A program made the position numbers and the translations under genes. DNA of 64,000 nucleotides. Source: Alentia gelatinosa. Its lineage: Eukaryota; Annelida; Polychaeta; Phyllodocida; Polynoidae. The stretch lies in NCBI GenBank assembly GCA_950022655.1, contig OX465581.1, positions 27,747,300-27,811,299 of the forward strand. The letters run 5' to 3'. Positions 10,224-24,186 of the stretch are shown here, one piece after another; within the stretch, counting starts at the first letter, position 1; every line of letters starts with the position of its first letter. Below the pieces are notes generated by a model, which was not told where the DNA came from, did not search any database, and saw only the letters and a program-made list of their open reading frames with translations.

Positions 10224-13200
10224 CGAATCAAAGTGGTAGCACCATGCTACCAAGTCCATTTTCTCTTCGCTTTCTTTTTTCATTTCAATATGCAGATTGG
10301 AATATTGGCCCTTGCTAACCAAAAAGATCCTTGCGTCAACACGACCCCTTTGGAAATGTTGCTTGTATTAGATGAATTAATAGTTTAAGATACAAGATTC
10401 TGCACGTTTCTACTATCGGAGTTTGCATTTTGGGTATTATCACTGAAATAAAAGACATAATGGACAAATTCGTCAAAAAGAGGACAATGGCGGAATCATT
10501 CTTAAATAGGACAGAGAGATTTCGGGACTTCTGGGAGGCCTGATTTTACTAAAGAAAAGATATGTTATTTTGGACACAATGAAAGACATACCTATAAAGG
10601 ATTTTCTTGTTTTAACAGACTTTGTCTTTTCCGGTTTAGCTCGGAGCACCACTTCAAACAAAAGATCAATTAAAATAAGCCTGGGTTATTTCTAGTCAAA
10701 CAAACAGATATTGCAAAAACTAAATCTGTATAAATCATAAGTAAATCATAATCTATTGAATCAATACTTCATATCCTAAATATGTATATGATTGTCTCAG
10801 TGATTAACTTGATATATCATGCGGGGCTTATAGACTAAAGATTAATACATTATTACACACTTCTATCCACTGCATCAAGATTCAAAATTACATCAGGCAA
10901 CATTACTATTTCCACCAATTATGATCTATATTGTTCACTATCCTTTATCTCACTGATGTGGCAATTTTCCTAGAATGGTGTAAGTTCCATGTGAGTTCCA
11001 TGATGCATACTTAACGCGGCTGTAATCGCATAGACTGTAATGACATTGTATGGTGATAATGGATGCCTATCATTGTTCACATTCTCGCAAATGGCATACA
11101 GAAATAAGCATGAGTTACAGACTTGCTCAGCTGTGGCTTTGTGAACAACCTTGACATACCTCCAGACGACTGTCCGTTGTACTCAGGTACGGGTTGAACC
11201 CTGTACGGGGATCCTGACCTTGGTGGTCTGTCAGACAGAAGATCCTTATCTACACAGCACCCATCATGGGTGCAAACAGAGAGAGACAGTCAATACACAC
11301 ACCGTTAGCTCCCAGCCACAAAACCCACCAAAGGGGATATAGTCAGCATATAACCCACATGCATGGAATTAGTCTAGCATAATATACTATACACTGAAAA
11401 GAAGGGGAGGCGAGTAAGGGTTGGTTGAAGCAGCCATCAGTAGGTAAAGTTTCATTTTGTTTTTGTCTATGGAAGAGAAAGCGAATGAGTGAATTCCATG
11501 AAATAAATACACGCTGACCTAAACCAACTTTTTACTAGTCTATGCTGCATACCTAATCAATCAAAACTATTCGAGAAAGCAATTAAAATACATTTGCAAT
11601 TATCTGTATATTTCCTGCCAGAGAGGACAGCCTCATTACTACATGCTATTATATAGCATATTTGATCCCATTATAAGATGATTTTTGTGCCAAACGCTTT
11701 GTCGTGCAGTTATTTACATGGAAGTCATTTCATGTTGTTGTTAATGTCTGAAACTCAAAGCTGACCTGATTAGATGCATTCTTAAAATACCAAATATTTT
11801 TTGTTAATAGACGATGCTTGTATATTTAGAACCAGAGGGTGCGCCGATGCAACAAATCCTACAAGTCTCCACAGACTCGTTAATCAATAATCAGTAATGC
11901 CCTGGTATGATCCCATTTGGAACCGATCACCTGACAATCGGGCACAAAAACCCACATAGATGGTAACTGTGAAGGTGTAAATGTCAAATGCCAATTTCAT
12001 GTAACAAGATGGGTCTACTGATAATTGGAAGACCTAGCTGAAAGTCCAGAAATTGAAAGTTCAATTAAAAAAAAGAAAAAAAACTCTTAATATAATCTGC
12101 GGTATGTAAAAGGTGATCTATAAATTGATGTGATAGTCAAAGATACACTTTGTTAAATATTCTTCAATATTACGGCTGCTGAAGAAGCTGCAGTGAACAA
12201 GCCATCTAAGCCAAAGCCATCTCATATACCAGATCAGCATAATCACTACCGATACAAAATATAATATAATATAAAAGATCTACTATTGGGGGCACTTTGT
12301 TCAGAATACAGAAAAAATATAATGAAAAAGAAAAAAAAAGTAATGAAATGTAATAAGGAAGCGTGTTAGCGTACAGAACAGAGCTGCGTTTATCCGTACT
12401 AAATGTAATAAGGAAGCCTTTCCCGTGGCTGCGTCACAATAACGTACAGCACAGCCCAGATGTAAATATAGTGTTCCAGAGCTACTGATAATCGCACTTA
12501 ATTCGATGGGCATTTGAGACTCTAAACATTGATAAGTCCCAGAATTCATTGCTATATGTGCTGTTATGTTAATGTATACACATGCCCCGCCTCCTCAATC
12601 TCTTAAAGACTCCGATAGACAACACACAGTTATAATAAGTACTGGTGCACCACATGCAAATCACATGAACAGACAAAACATAGATACTGGAAAGTGGAAG
12701 AGTCCCGGTCTGATGTTAGCCCTTGGGTGTTATATTCAACTATAGGCCCAGATACGATCGTACGGATGACATTAGCCAGCGATTCTGGCCACACGCCCAA
12801 AAACTTTGTGTGTTAAATTTAATTCTTTTATGATAGGAAACAGCGTTCAGTCCGCGTGCAATATATATGCACCACCTGCAAGAGGCTGACATCATTCGGG
12901 AATCAGGTTATATTTTTAGACCGTGCTTATACATTTGCCACTACAGAAAATATTCTGGCAAAAAAGAGAGAGAAAATGCTCTGAATGTGAACCATCAAAC
13001 ATGGACAGCACAACACCAAGGAGGAAGATCTACTGCAGGCATATGTTAGATCACAAACGTACCATCCTCTGCATTCGTCCACTCGTCGATGCTTTGAACT
13101 TGAACAGGTGGGACCTTGTAAATGTCTATAGAAAATAAATAGGGACAGGAGATCTTAATTACAAGGTAGTCTGTAAAACAAGCCGTGTAACAGGGTGGTA

Positions 13201-13559
13201 TAACAATCTTAACCATTAAAATCATCTTATACACTACATGTACCTTTCTATGCTTAATGAAATTAGTTTCTGCAACAGTACAATGGTATTAGAATAGTGG
13301 GTTTATGTACACTAACATCTCCAAACAAATCGAAAATGGTATAATAGTGCACAAATAAACGTAAAAGATCAGAAAGGTATGCAGAAAATGATAACATAAC
13401 AAACACGTTTGTAATAAATGTAAGGAATCTGGATGTAGAGTGGTGGTTTGTTTGTTTCTTTCTAGAGGATGTGGCGTCTTTTGCCCTGCTGTGGAGTAAC
13501 AGAGCCGAACCCATACATGGAAGTGCTTTAGATTTGCCCCTTGTTACGTAACACGCCTT

Positions 13560-13790
13560 GTCTATAAGGCTGGGTCACAGTTGGGTCTGCAGGTCTCTTC
13601 TCAGGAACCTCCTGTGGAGAAGGAACGTCTTGGGATCTCATTGAGAGAGGGATCTTCCTTACTCTTTCAGCAGTTGAGACAGGGTTATTTAGCTTTGGCT
13701 AACTGTACCTGTCTCCCCCCTGTGTTACCTAAATCGGCTAGGGTACGAAGCTGGGATCGAACTTCGGGTCTCCAAAGATAGCGAACGTTT
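13560..13790 (-). repeat. Possible tRNA-derived SINE, partial
   Basis: On the minus strand the right side contains AAGTTCGATCCCAGCTTCG, a match to a tRNA B-box (GGTTCGAxxCC-like), followed by about 200 bases that read like a SINE body (GTCTCAACTGCTGAAAGAG, later GGAGGTTCCTGAGAAGAG). No convincing A-box, tail or target duplication was found. It could instead be unrelated repeat DNA. Confidence 0.35.
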
Positions 13791-14472
13791 TTAATTACTC
13801 TTAAGAGGGCAAATAAACTACATGTATTGTTTGTTTTTACTTGCGTGTCCTGTATTGGTGTGAGTAGGAATCCTAGCTCTTCCAACCTCGAACCAACATG
13901 TGGTTCAGCTAAAGCCACAGGGTAGCATTATTAACGTCGGACTAATATTTCGATCAATTCGGCCTGGTAAAATATATTATGCGAGCATCCACTACATAAA
14001 CAACTACATGCATCACGATCTAACTCTTCTTCTATGGCATACGCATCTAAAATCCAGAGTATTGGACCACATGACAGAGATGGGTGTGACAGATAACGTC
14101 GTCATTGCTGTACATAACGGTGCCTGGGCCCTGATGACTGTCCCAGCGCATATCATGTACAACAAACCTGGGGATCTGCCAACAGGCACGGCTCCCTATA
14201 CAGAAAGACCGGGCAGGTGATCTCGACGTTGCTGGCCCGAATAACATCCCCATTGAATCAATCAGGTACAAACATCCTAAACACGCGATTAAACGTAAAC
14301 CAATGCGGGCTAGTTTATCAATAGCGGTTATCAATCCACCAGCATATCTAGTGCTCCTCCCTGGATAAGATTCCAATTGATAAATCTCTGGCCCATGCGC
14401 CGTTACAACAAAGTCTACATACCCATAGTGAGTTTTGTTGTTCGGCTGAGTAGCTAGCTTCCTAGCTAATAA

Positions 14473-14930
14473 TCAAGCAGCATTTTGTATGCCTTCACTG
14501 CGATATGAGCACGGTGGTCTGCAGATAACTCCCGCTCCTGGTAAATGGAGCTGCAGCAGCCACACAGAGAGGGGTTCCAGGATGCGGAAATGCCTGATGA
14601 GATGAGAGTTCGATTGTCCTGCAGATTCCCCTGCTCCTGTCTCGTGCAGTGCGTACTCTTTCAGCACCTCTGTGTACTTGACACTTTTGTTTTTCAGCGG
14701 ACGACTGAGTGCGGGGCCGGCGGCGTGTGTGTATGTATGTGTGTGACCGGGCCTCATGTCCGGGATCACGCGTGTACATGATGAGGGCCGGCGGGAGGAG
14801 GGGTGGGGGTGGGGGGGGGGGGGGGCAGGGGGCGGGGTCTGATATGGAACGTCACTGTCAACAAACCCACCCTCATCCTCACTCACGCCAGATGGTCGTA
14901 CGTCCCTAAGCATGGCCCCATGCATACTCC
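14473..14930 (-). promoter_or_regulatory. GC-rich block, possible alternative promoter/first exon
   Basis: A local GC- and CpG-rich patch sits in otherwise AT-rich intron. It holds a TGACGT-type element near 14850 (CRE-like), a poly-G tract at 14811-14826 and, on the minus strand, ATGCTTAGGGACGTACG followed 27 nt after the ATG by a consensus donor (TGGC|gtgagt). The long open frames here are expected from base composition. That putative first exon would end in phase 0, which does not fit the phase-1 exon at 9127, so a promoter role is only a hypothesis. Confidence 0.25.
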
Positions 14931-15572
14931 ATGATCGGACCGCCTTCTCATAGAGTTCCAGGGATGTCAGTTGGGGTCATAGAAAATAGAGGAAATACTT
15001 TTCATGTGGAATTTACTGCCTCAGAGAAACTGAGAAAACAAGGAAAACACATCGTTATTGGCCATGGAATGGTGATGGGGTATATGGGAAGTTTGAACCA
15101 TTGTTTATTAGTGTGAATGAGGCCTAATTTATTCTCTTTCTTTTACACATGAAAAAAGAATCTAATAAACTGAAAATGAAAACAAGGATTTCCTTGCAAA
15201 AGAGGAAAACTGCCACCTCTATCATAGAGGAATCTGTGTGACACTGTTTTCCTAATATAAACAGTTACCACCTTTACAGACAATATCATTACATAAGGTG
15301 GAAATAAGGTGGATAATTTATTACAAATTGATTATTAAAGATACACCGATATAAAGAAATACATCTTGAATCTTGTTATCGCTGGAATTACTGGACAATT
15401 CAAGAAAAATTATACGCTGATATGTGTCTCCATGCTAGGAGTACATGATATGTAAATTACTGTCCATTCCTAACTCTTATACAGGATTTGATTCATGATG
15501 TTGTTTTACAGAAACACATGATCCATATCAGTTCTGATAAAAATAAATAGAGTGTATGAAACACAGAGTGCA

Positions 15573-15588
15573 GGGGGGGGGGGGGGGG
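15573..15588. repeat. Poly-G tract (16 nt)
   Basis: A pure run of G lies in intron sequence. It is one of many such runs in the window. Confidence 0.95.
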
Positions 15589-16599
15589 CATGTATTACGG
15601 GGAACTGCCTATGATGTAACGTCAGTAAGGCAAAATAATCTTGTTTAATCTCTCCCGCATCCTTTTTAGTTCGTCGCTGTTTACATATTAGCTTTATTGT
15701 CCTGATGCTTCTGTCAGGTATCGGGGTACTCCCCTTGAAAATGCATTACATACGTTTGACACCCTTAGTCCCGTAATAATCGTTTTTACGTGTCAAGCCA
15801 CATGGCGCTCTGACACGCCGAATATAGGACATAATAGAATAGCCATAACGTCCACTGGTTGCTAATGTCACCCGTATTTATGATAGGTCAACCGGCCATG
15901 TTAACGAGGTAATCGGAATGGGGGCGGGCGGACCAATAAACACTGAGTAATCCATGAACCCCGCTGGCACATAAACATATTAGACACATCATAGAATTAT
16001 ATGAATGGAGGAGGTATTGTAATTGACACATAGAATATATGACTATGCATGCGTTAATGTTCTCCTTTGATTTCTATTGATTTGTGTGTCTTATGTCGAT
16101 AGGGATGTTAGGTAATGATAATCATCAGATTGTAAGCGCACCGGAAGGTATAGAATCTAATATCTACGAATTAATGATACATAGCTGCAAATTTAAATTG
16201 GCTGAACTCTTTATATTTATTGTACTAAAGTTCTGCCAGGTACACTGCCAACGTGTATGGCATATCAATTTCTGGCAACGAGCCGTGTAGTTGGCATCAG
16301 ACCCTTGACCGTCATATAACTAGCATGATAAAGGGGAGACTCGCATATCAACCACTCAACGACCCCTACGTAGATAGATACCATGGAAGTCAGCTACTCT
16401 AACCTAAATCGCGTATTGTGCCTTCTGCACTAAGTCAGGGAGCAAATTTACAGGCGATTGAAATATTGCTATTCCTCTGATCAAATCAAAGGACTTCCAG
16501 TTTTATTTGTATACTTTAACTCGACAAGATATCCCCTCTAAAACGATCTAGACCGGTAAGTGAAAAGATAAGGAGGCATTAAAGTGTGGTGTAATTATA

Positions 16600-16745
16600 A
16601 AGAACGTCCTGACCATACTGTACAAGCTACAAAATGAGATGATTATGTATGGTTCGTAAGGAACACGGCGTAAACGCCTCGTTCCGTACGAACCGTACAT
16701 TATAATGGAGTTTTGTGGCTTGTACAAGCATGGTAGGTCGTTCTG
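16600..16745. mobile_element. Foldback (hairpin) MITE-like element
   Basis: The left arm (AAGAACGTCCTGACCATACTG, then TACAAGCTACAAAATGAG, then TATGGTTCGTAAGGAACACG) is repeated as an imperfect reverse complement on the right (CGTTCCGTACGAACCGTACAT, then TTTTGTGGCTTGTACAAGCATGG, then AGGTCGTTCT). The loop is only a few bases (TAAA region near 16672). Arms are about 65-70 bp with mismatches, so the element is moderately old. No coding content. Confidence 0.8.
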
Positions 16746-19700
16746 TATTTTCTATATACCAAAAATTAATAAAAATAATTAATTTAATTTGGCTTAACAA
16801 CTTATATTTTAATCAATACGTGCGTATTTACGGTATATGGGGTATGGGTATATAGTTAAGTCCGACATGTTTCGGTTTAACATATACATTGTACCGTCAG
16901 CAGGGATTTATTCATTTGGATACATGTATTTGCTATTAAAATCATCCATGTACTTGTATAGTGACCTATCAAATCACAACCCACACAATGGAAAGGAAAC
17001 GGTAAAGGTAGCTGGATTTGGTTACTGTCTGATCATTGTAAACATTCCTGTCCCTCGTTTCATATATTATTTTCTAATTAGAAGGGCGTAGTCAGTAATA
17101 AAACAGAGTCCCGAATCACAGCATTGTTTCATTAGTACTCATAACATCGTCAATGGATCACTGATGCAGTGAGTAACGAATATCAATATTCGGAGAGGGG
17201 CTTCAAAAGACTATGATAGTTTGAAAGTGGGTCTTTGTGTTTCTGTTGTAACAACAGCCAGCGTCTCATCATTGTGGTTTAAGATCAAGCTATTTATTCC
17301 TCTTTTGGAGAGGTACTTCTAATGTCAGCTCCAACTCTTTGATGTTATCTAAAATGCTAACCTACGTATGTAAAAACTTTCAGTTATAAACCTACTGACC
17401 AATAATTTAAGATAACACAGCAGTGCAAAGAGTAATACTATTGTGACATCTGGCATAGCATATAAAAATGCTCTATGTACCACTCTAAGTGGACCCGCTG
17501 GAATATAGATTAGATCCATGGTATGTGATATTCTTCCGGGGAGGGCTTCAGAAGGTAGAAGGTAAACAAGCGAGGAAATATGATGAAAAAAAACCCGCCC
17601 ACCTCCTGTTTCTGAACGACACCCCGAAGGGAATTTAGCTCTTGTTGGTAAAAGACTGGTATTTGCACAGCCCTGCTCCTCTGAGAGCTCCAGTACCATA
17701 AGCAGTTGCTCTCCTACTAGAGACATGTGGAGGATAAAGTAGAACGGATCGTTATAAACCAGTATCGACCCACTCTCAAGAATCAATATACTACACACCT
17801 ACGTGCTGAGGCTTTTAAGTGGGGTTCCAGGCAATCACAGGCTCACCAATGAAAACTAGGAACAGAAAACATAGTAGATGACGATTCATTGGGGAACGGG
17901 GAGATCTGACAATCAACCATCGGGAACAATATCAAAGACCAAAGCATATACAATACATATAGGAGTCCGGAAAGAGGGTTATCTATCCCTGAGCAGAGCG
18001 TACATTATTGAGGAAATAAGGGATCACAGTCGAGCAGCTTGCATGTGTGCGTGATGTAGAGTGTAATGGCGAAGGGATACATGAACGGCTGAGTACAATC
18101 TAACGCTCATTGTAAACAGTGCACAGCGGTAGGCATGTCCTGGATTTAGGGGCAAATATATCTAAATCGCTGTAAAGACTAATACTTTGTGTGTGCCTAG
18201 TTTACTTTCGCTGAATAGCTTCAGCCGATGTCCAGCGTTTATCATGGTACCAGACAAAGTGACTTTTGGGAGTGGGAGAAATTCCTTCCTGTCATTTCCC
18301 TATTATGGAACGGCTAGTGTATGATGGGGGTCCACTTTTTACAATATACAATAGAACCCGAGTCAGTGGACCGCCCTCTGTTTCATACCAGCGATGATGT
18401 GTGGTGGTTCGCTTATCAGGCTAAAATATGCGTGATATAGAGGAGTGCCTTCCACTGAACGGGTCGGTACTCTATCGGTGTTCTTCTGTACATGAACATG
18501 TATCTACTGGATAGTAAACAAAACTGTTCACCAATCCAAGGCTGAGCCTGATCAGATTAAATCATATTTCGCAGTGCCACGACACATGTGACCTCACGGC
18601 TGCTTGGACATATCGGCATTATCGCAGATTATATAACTTATAAATGATTACAACAGGGGAGACGGCGACACTGTCATGTAACCAACCCGCCTCCATACTG
18701 GGTATCATTCGGATGTAACATCACAGGACGTCCATCTCGTGATGGTCTTTATTACATAAAGTGATGTATGCAATGAGCCATGATAGTCTGGTTTTCCGAC
18801 ATATAGGATGACCTTTCCCACGCCACTTTTCCCCTCTCTTATGTCTATTCATTTGTAATGACACACAAGGTCTACATTAATATTCTGCTAAAAGCACATA
18901 AAAAGAAACTAAAATTACATCAAACACATTTCAGGATAAATACAAACCTGCTTGATATGAAGATAGCTTTCAATGAAATCTCAGGGTGTTCCCATAATTG
19001 GGTTGAATAAGGAACAAGATGAGTGGGTTGAACTGAGAACAATATGTTGCGATGTCATCCCCAGAGGAAATAATACCATCCGACATACCAGCAAAACCAT
19101 ACCATATGTTTATAATATACCTATTATATGTATTCCTATGGAGCAATACGCGTGACGGCGTAGGAGTTGTCAATTGCTAATTTACGAGGATTTCTTACTG
19201 ATGGACCGCTGATGCTATGATCTGGCCAATGGACTGTTGCCGTGCATCAGGATCACACCCGACCTCTTACACGTCCTCCCCTACTTAGTGCTAAACGATA
19301 TGCTGTCTGATATCATGTGGCCTGATATGTTCTCTGAGATAACCTATACGCGGATAGATGCTTGTTTACTGCTGGTATGCTGGAATTCATACCACTGATT
19401 AAAATCGTGTTCCTATTAATACACGAAGGTTAAATGAAGAGATAATTCTGACAATAAACCTTACACTCAAATAAACAAAAGATAAGCGTATTACCATCAG
19501 ACCTTTGCCGATAAATAATATGACTGAGGTACATGTATTAATCTTGCCCTGACGAGGAAGCACACAAAGCTGCTTTCAATAGCACTGTAAATATCCCTGA
19601 GCAGGTTTCTCACACCTGCACATGGTCACTCGTTGTTTGTACCTAGTGTATTATAACACACAAAGGTACTTTCTTGTAGAGTTGTGCCAACAGGAAGACA

Positions 19701-19940
19701 GAAACTCCCTTAAAAATGTCAATTTGCGAGTGGTACAGTCCTAATATGTTAATGAAGGTAATGGACTTAGTGAAAATAAGTTCTACAAAATTTGAGGTAA
19801 GACTCATAAAAAGCAACTTCAGATGACCTTCTTTATAAATTCTGGACCAATTTTTAACTTTTAGACCATATCAGCTGTTAATTTCTTAGTTGAAATGGCA
19901 GGTTGCTGCTAATTCTCGACTGAAATAATAAGTAACCCAC

Positions 19941-20645
19941 CTGTTTCAGTATTGGGCGACCAATGCTCAGGAGACTTCCCTAACACATTAAAGTAGCCTG
20001 CGACACTATGTCTACTGGAGGGGTCCCGCCTGTCAAAGCTTAGTCTCGGGCGGGGTATATCACTGTAGCGGCGCAACTCCAAAGGCCGGCCCTGAGGCAG
20101 ACCACCGACCGGGCCCACAGGGGTTGACATTCGGCGACTCAGGCCCTGCCCTTCGAGTACATGTGAGTCGCTCGCACGCCGTGGAGGCTGCGGTAAGCCC
20201 TTCACCTGTACCGACTGGCTGCGTCTCACACCTGCCCCCGATGCCGGTTGCCCTGCTGGCCCCTGGTGTACTGCCTTCGGTGCGCTTTTCCGGCGGGCGT
20301 TCTGCGCCATGGCTCGGTCGGCCTCGAGTTCGCTCTGGTAGACGGGTCGCGGTTCAGAGATGGGGAACATATCCGAAAACATATTCACGGTGCTTGGTAG
20401 GCTTTGCTCGCTCTTCCGAAGAGGTCTTCCATCTGGAAGATCCTTTACATGGACTCCCTCCACTGAGACCGTGGCGCCTCTGACAAGGTCCGCCCTGGGG
20501 GAAAAGGGACGGGCTGGATAGTCGGAGGAACGTCTCCTGGTGTTGACGTTAACGGTATGAGACCTTCGCAGTCCTGTAGAGTCGGAAACTCGCCGGCTAC
20601 CCTCCATAGGTGAACTTTTTCGCTCAGCGTTGATGGTAAAATGTC
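19941..20645 (-). CDS. Large exon: Ser/Arg-rich region with repeated RRxS sites
   Basis: This is the longest open exon in the window (705 nt, 234 whole codons), with an acceptor at ctctgag (ag 20647-20646) and donor ACAG|gtgggt at 19940. It is GC-rich with C/G-ending codons, unlike the flanks. The protein is low in hydrophobics and full of basophilic kinase motifs: RRVSD, RRRSSD, RRKSAP, RRSQSV, RRASDS, RRMSTP, RRYSDI. RRMSTP also fits a 14-3-3 binding site (R-x-x-pS-x-P). No folded domain is recognised; it is probably a disordered, phosphorylated regulatory segment. It starts in phase 1 (GA completes a Gly codon with exon 24983-25049) and ends in phase 1. An in-frame ATG at 20607-20605 could start a shorter isoform. 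Confidence 0.9.
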
Positions 20646-23027
20646 CTCAGAGAAGGCACTCCCTCTTCATATATCCCACATATATGTATGTACACATACA
20701 CCTGTAGAAGTGGTGTAAACGTACCGAGTGCTGCGTGTCTCTGCCCTGGCCAACACAGTCGTCTGCAAGCCCTACAGTATGGCTGCTACTCCAGAGGTAA
20801 TAAGACTCACCTCCATGTGTGTGTATAGATAATTTTACGTTCAAGTTATCTTCATATTAGAACAAGCCCATCTAAGTATTATTTTCTTAGATCGTGTGTT
20901 GCATTTGTGGATAAAAATAGATTTGGGTTTTTTAATCTCAGACAAGCATTGGAGCCGTCAGTGTACAATAATTAGTGAAATATTAATGGAAAGTATTTTT
21001 TGTCTCTCCTACCTTATCACAAAGCACATTTATTTGGCGTGTGACAGCAAAGCACTTCCAAGTAGCTCTTATCAGTTGCGTATGTCACTATCTATATTCT
21101 GCTGTAGTGAGTATCAGATACTTGCTGCGACAGGCATGTAGTGCCACCTACGGCTTTGAATCTCACTATAACAATAATATACAAATTCGCACGCATTTTT
21201 CTGCGAATGACCAGTAAATCCAGAACTTCTACACTTCTACAAACTGCGACTTGTAAAAGTCTTAATGCACATCTAATGCACAAATCATATTATAGACTTT
21301 GTGTAGATTAACAACTCATATTCTTCTTTTTGGAAGTTATTAGGCAGAGGAGGGAGGTTCTCTACTGAGCGCGGTTGGGGTTCATTATTTCTACCAAGTA
21401 CACAATGAACATTTTAATGATGAAAGCATTGCAAAAAGACACAGTTGATGCTGGATGGGTATTAGGCTGAGGGTTAATTACTGCACTGAAAGGGTCTTAC
21501 TGTCACACAAGGTGGACGTCCTTTCAGTGAGAAATGTCGCGTGTCGTCTTCTGACACACGCAGATACGATGTGTAACCTTTGTATTCAAAGGCTACTGAT
21601 GCTCCGCCCCACCCCGAAGCACTTCATATAGGGCAGAAAACGGGTTCAAAACGCGTCCATTCAGCACTAGATAACTGACATTCACTGCCTACTCTACCCA
21701 TAAACAATATTGTCATTTATGCCCTTTCTTCGCCTCAGGCTTCTGATTGATCTCAACGAGGACAGGAAGTTGGGTGGGGTTTGTAGCGGGCACTCGGGGA
21801 CAACACTGTTCTTCATAACACTGTTAATCCAGCAGTTTATGGTCTTTCCATTGAGTATGCTCCCTACAGTGCCTAATGAGAAGACGTGATCGCCTACATC
21901 CAATTACAGAGATCCACCCTCAACTTGAGGCTTGTCAAAGCTGATAACTAGCCTGATTATTTTAATTGGATATAGGTAATTAGGAAGCCGCACAGAATAT
22001 CAGAATTCGGTAACCTTAGAGGGCCCGGCGGGGGGAGGGAGATGTGTTTACCCTGGATGGCTGTGTGGCTTGTTTTCCAGGAGCCCGGTCTTTCCTGCCC
22101 ATCTCCGCACCAGCTGGGCGGGCGGCTGGCACTGCGGGAGATACTCCTCCTGGGCTGTCCCAACATGGAAAGCCACGCGGTCGTTGTCGCCTTTTAAAAT
22201 GTCAGAGATCAACTAACCCAACTAATTCCCAATTAACTCGCCTGGTGGTGGGTGAGTCAGAATTAGAATCTGCGTAGGTGAAACGTCCATTCTGACCGAG
22301 ACTTCTGACATTAATAAACGATTGCAAATAGACCCGAGTCTGGCTGTTGTGCTGTGGCTTCCCCCAAATTATTATCAAAAGGATGCCTAATATGGGACGA
22401 GTCAATTGTGTGTATGGATATATAGCATTATCTTCCTTATGTCCGATATACCAATCCGACTGGAAGAGATAAAAGCAACAGTTAGCCAAGAGGCTCTATG
22501 ACATTTGGCATCTGGCTGTAGTACCTTGTGGGGTATCTTGGAACACCACACTGGCGAGGATCGCAAAGGTCAAATGCAAAACGCTACCTGAGCCGAATGC
22601 GATCATGTTGCTATAAATCGACCGTTATGTCATTACAGTCATGAGAACACAGACACACCTAGGATCTAATTGTGGACATTGCGCAGCACAATTCTGATAT
22701 AATCACGAACTTTTACGAACTTAATCCCAAGGAGTTTCTTCAGATTTAAAAGTTTTCCCATTGAAAAGTGCGACACTTATTAGTATATCTGTTATTAATC
22801 GATGAAAGAACTAAATATCAAAATATAAAAATGTCTGACTGTGTATTTTCTCTTTGAAAGCCACGCTCTTGCCAACTAAAAATAACACATCTCTATGCAG
22901 CCACAATCCTCTGAACAGGTCTAGAGCTCGGCAATAAATATTTGACCTCTTTTGTAGCGATGAATCAAACTAGATCATGTGTCAAGAGTTGTGAATAATG
23001 GCCCAAGTCTGGCCGCTACGGAATGCA

Positions 23028-23044
23028 GGGGGGGGGGGGGGGGG
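23028..23044. repeat. Poly-G tract (17 nt)
   Basis: A pure G run after GAATGCA in intron DNA. Confidence 0.95.
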
Positions 23045-24082
23045 TTATACCAAATGTGAAATGCATCCCAATGTAGTGAAGTTTAGCAGACATGCCACAA
23101 AATACTCTACTATGTTCAACAAGTTAGATCTGCTCTGTTTCACCTAACCTACTCCATTAGACATAAGATAAACACAGTGGTCAATCTATCATTATCATTT
23201 GAGGGACCAGATGTTAGCTATCTGTAGATATATCCTTCCGACATCCATTACCCAATGCCATGCCTCTAGTCTAACTGGAGAATATGTAGTCGTTTTCCCC
23301 GTCATTTATACACTGGATACAGAAACAAGTGCATTATTGCGTTACAATTGATACATGCATAGGACTACCTTACAAGTGATACATAGGAAACATAGAAGAA
23401 GGTTAAGTATATATTTTCCAATCCATTAAGATATGTTCCTGCATTATCATATACCCGTGGGCGAATGTTTCACTTTTACTGACTAAGAGTACAGATTCCG
23501 TTCGTAACTGAGTGACGAAAAAATATTCATACATCCCCCCGTTCCACGTGACCACTGTCATTCTGTTATCTAGTGAGTTGTAAAATGGCGTTTCTAATGA
23601 TATCCAGGTATATACTGATAAGGAGACATAATGAGTGTGACTGGATTACATCTTTTCCTTATTGATTTGGTTGGAACTATTTACCTCGTTCTTCGGACTC
23701 GGTGAATATTTCCATCTAAAACAACTCAGAACAGATCCCATTCAGTCATATTAACCATGTCTCCCATCTATCTTTACCTGAACAGTACAAGTTCCAAGAT
23801 AAGTGTAACTGTAGATTAACAGGGTATTAGTTCTCCTTGTTTACTTTCTCCTCCTTCTCATTTTAGCTCTTAGAGAACTGACCTATGAATAGCAATTTGC
23901 GCCACATACCAAGTGGGCTACAGCAATTACTTCAGGGATACAAAGAGTCTAACCTAAGAGATTACCCCGTCATCGTCCGTACATGCATCGTTCAACAGTG
24001 TGGGTACCTACTTTTCTTCTGAGACTGATGAAAAATATTATCTGATAACATTTTGCACAGTTATTAAACATTATGTGATGAT

Positions 24083-24186
<104 letters not shown>

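Larger units (their letters stand above)
9128..19940 (-). other. Intron of about 10.8 kb
   Basis: This is the stretch between the large Ser/Arg exon and the Lys-rich exon. It contains a (TA)n microsatellite at about 9838, a 28-bp tandem duplication at about 10167, a SINE candidate at about 13560-13790, a GC-rich block with a poly-G tract at about 14500-14930, a poly-G run at about 15573 and a foldback element at about 16600. Outside these I see only AT-rich sequence with short chance ORFs. A small exon with phase 1 at both ends could still be hidden here. Confidence 0.6.

Noticed and set aside
14473..14925. Minus-strand open frame (150 codons) with Pro/His runs
   Set aside because: The frame exists because of the poly-G/C tract and GC-rich composition. 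Kept only as a possible regulatory block.
17349..17798. Minus-strand open frame (149 codons)
   Set aside because: No recognisable protein family and a composition like translated noncoding DNA. Hydrophobic stretches come from T-rich sequence.
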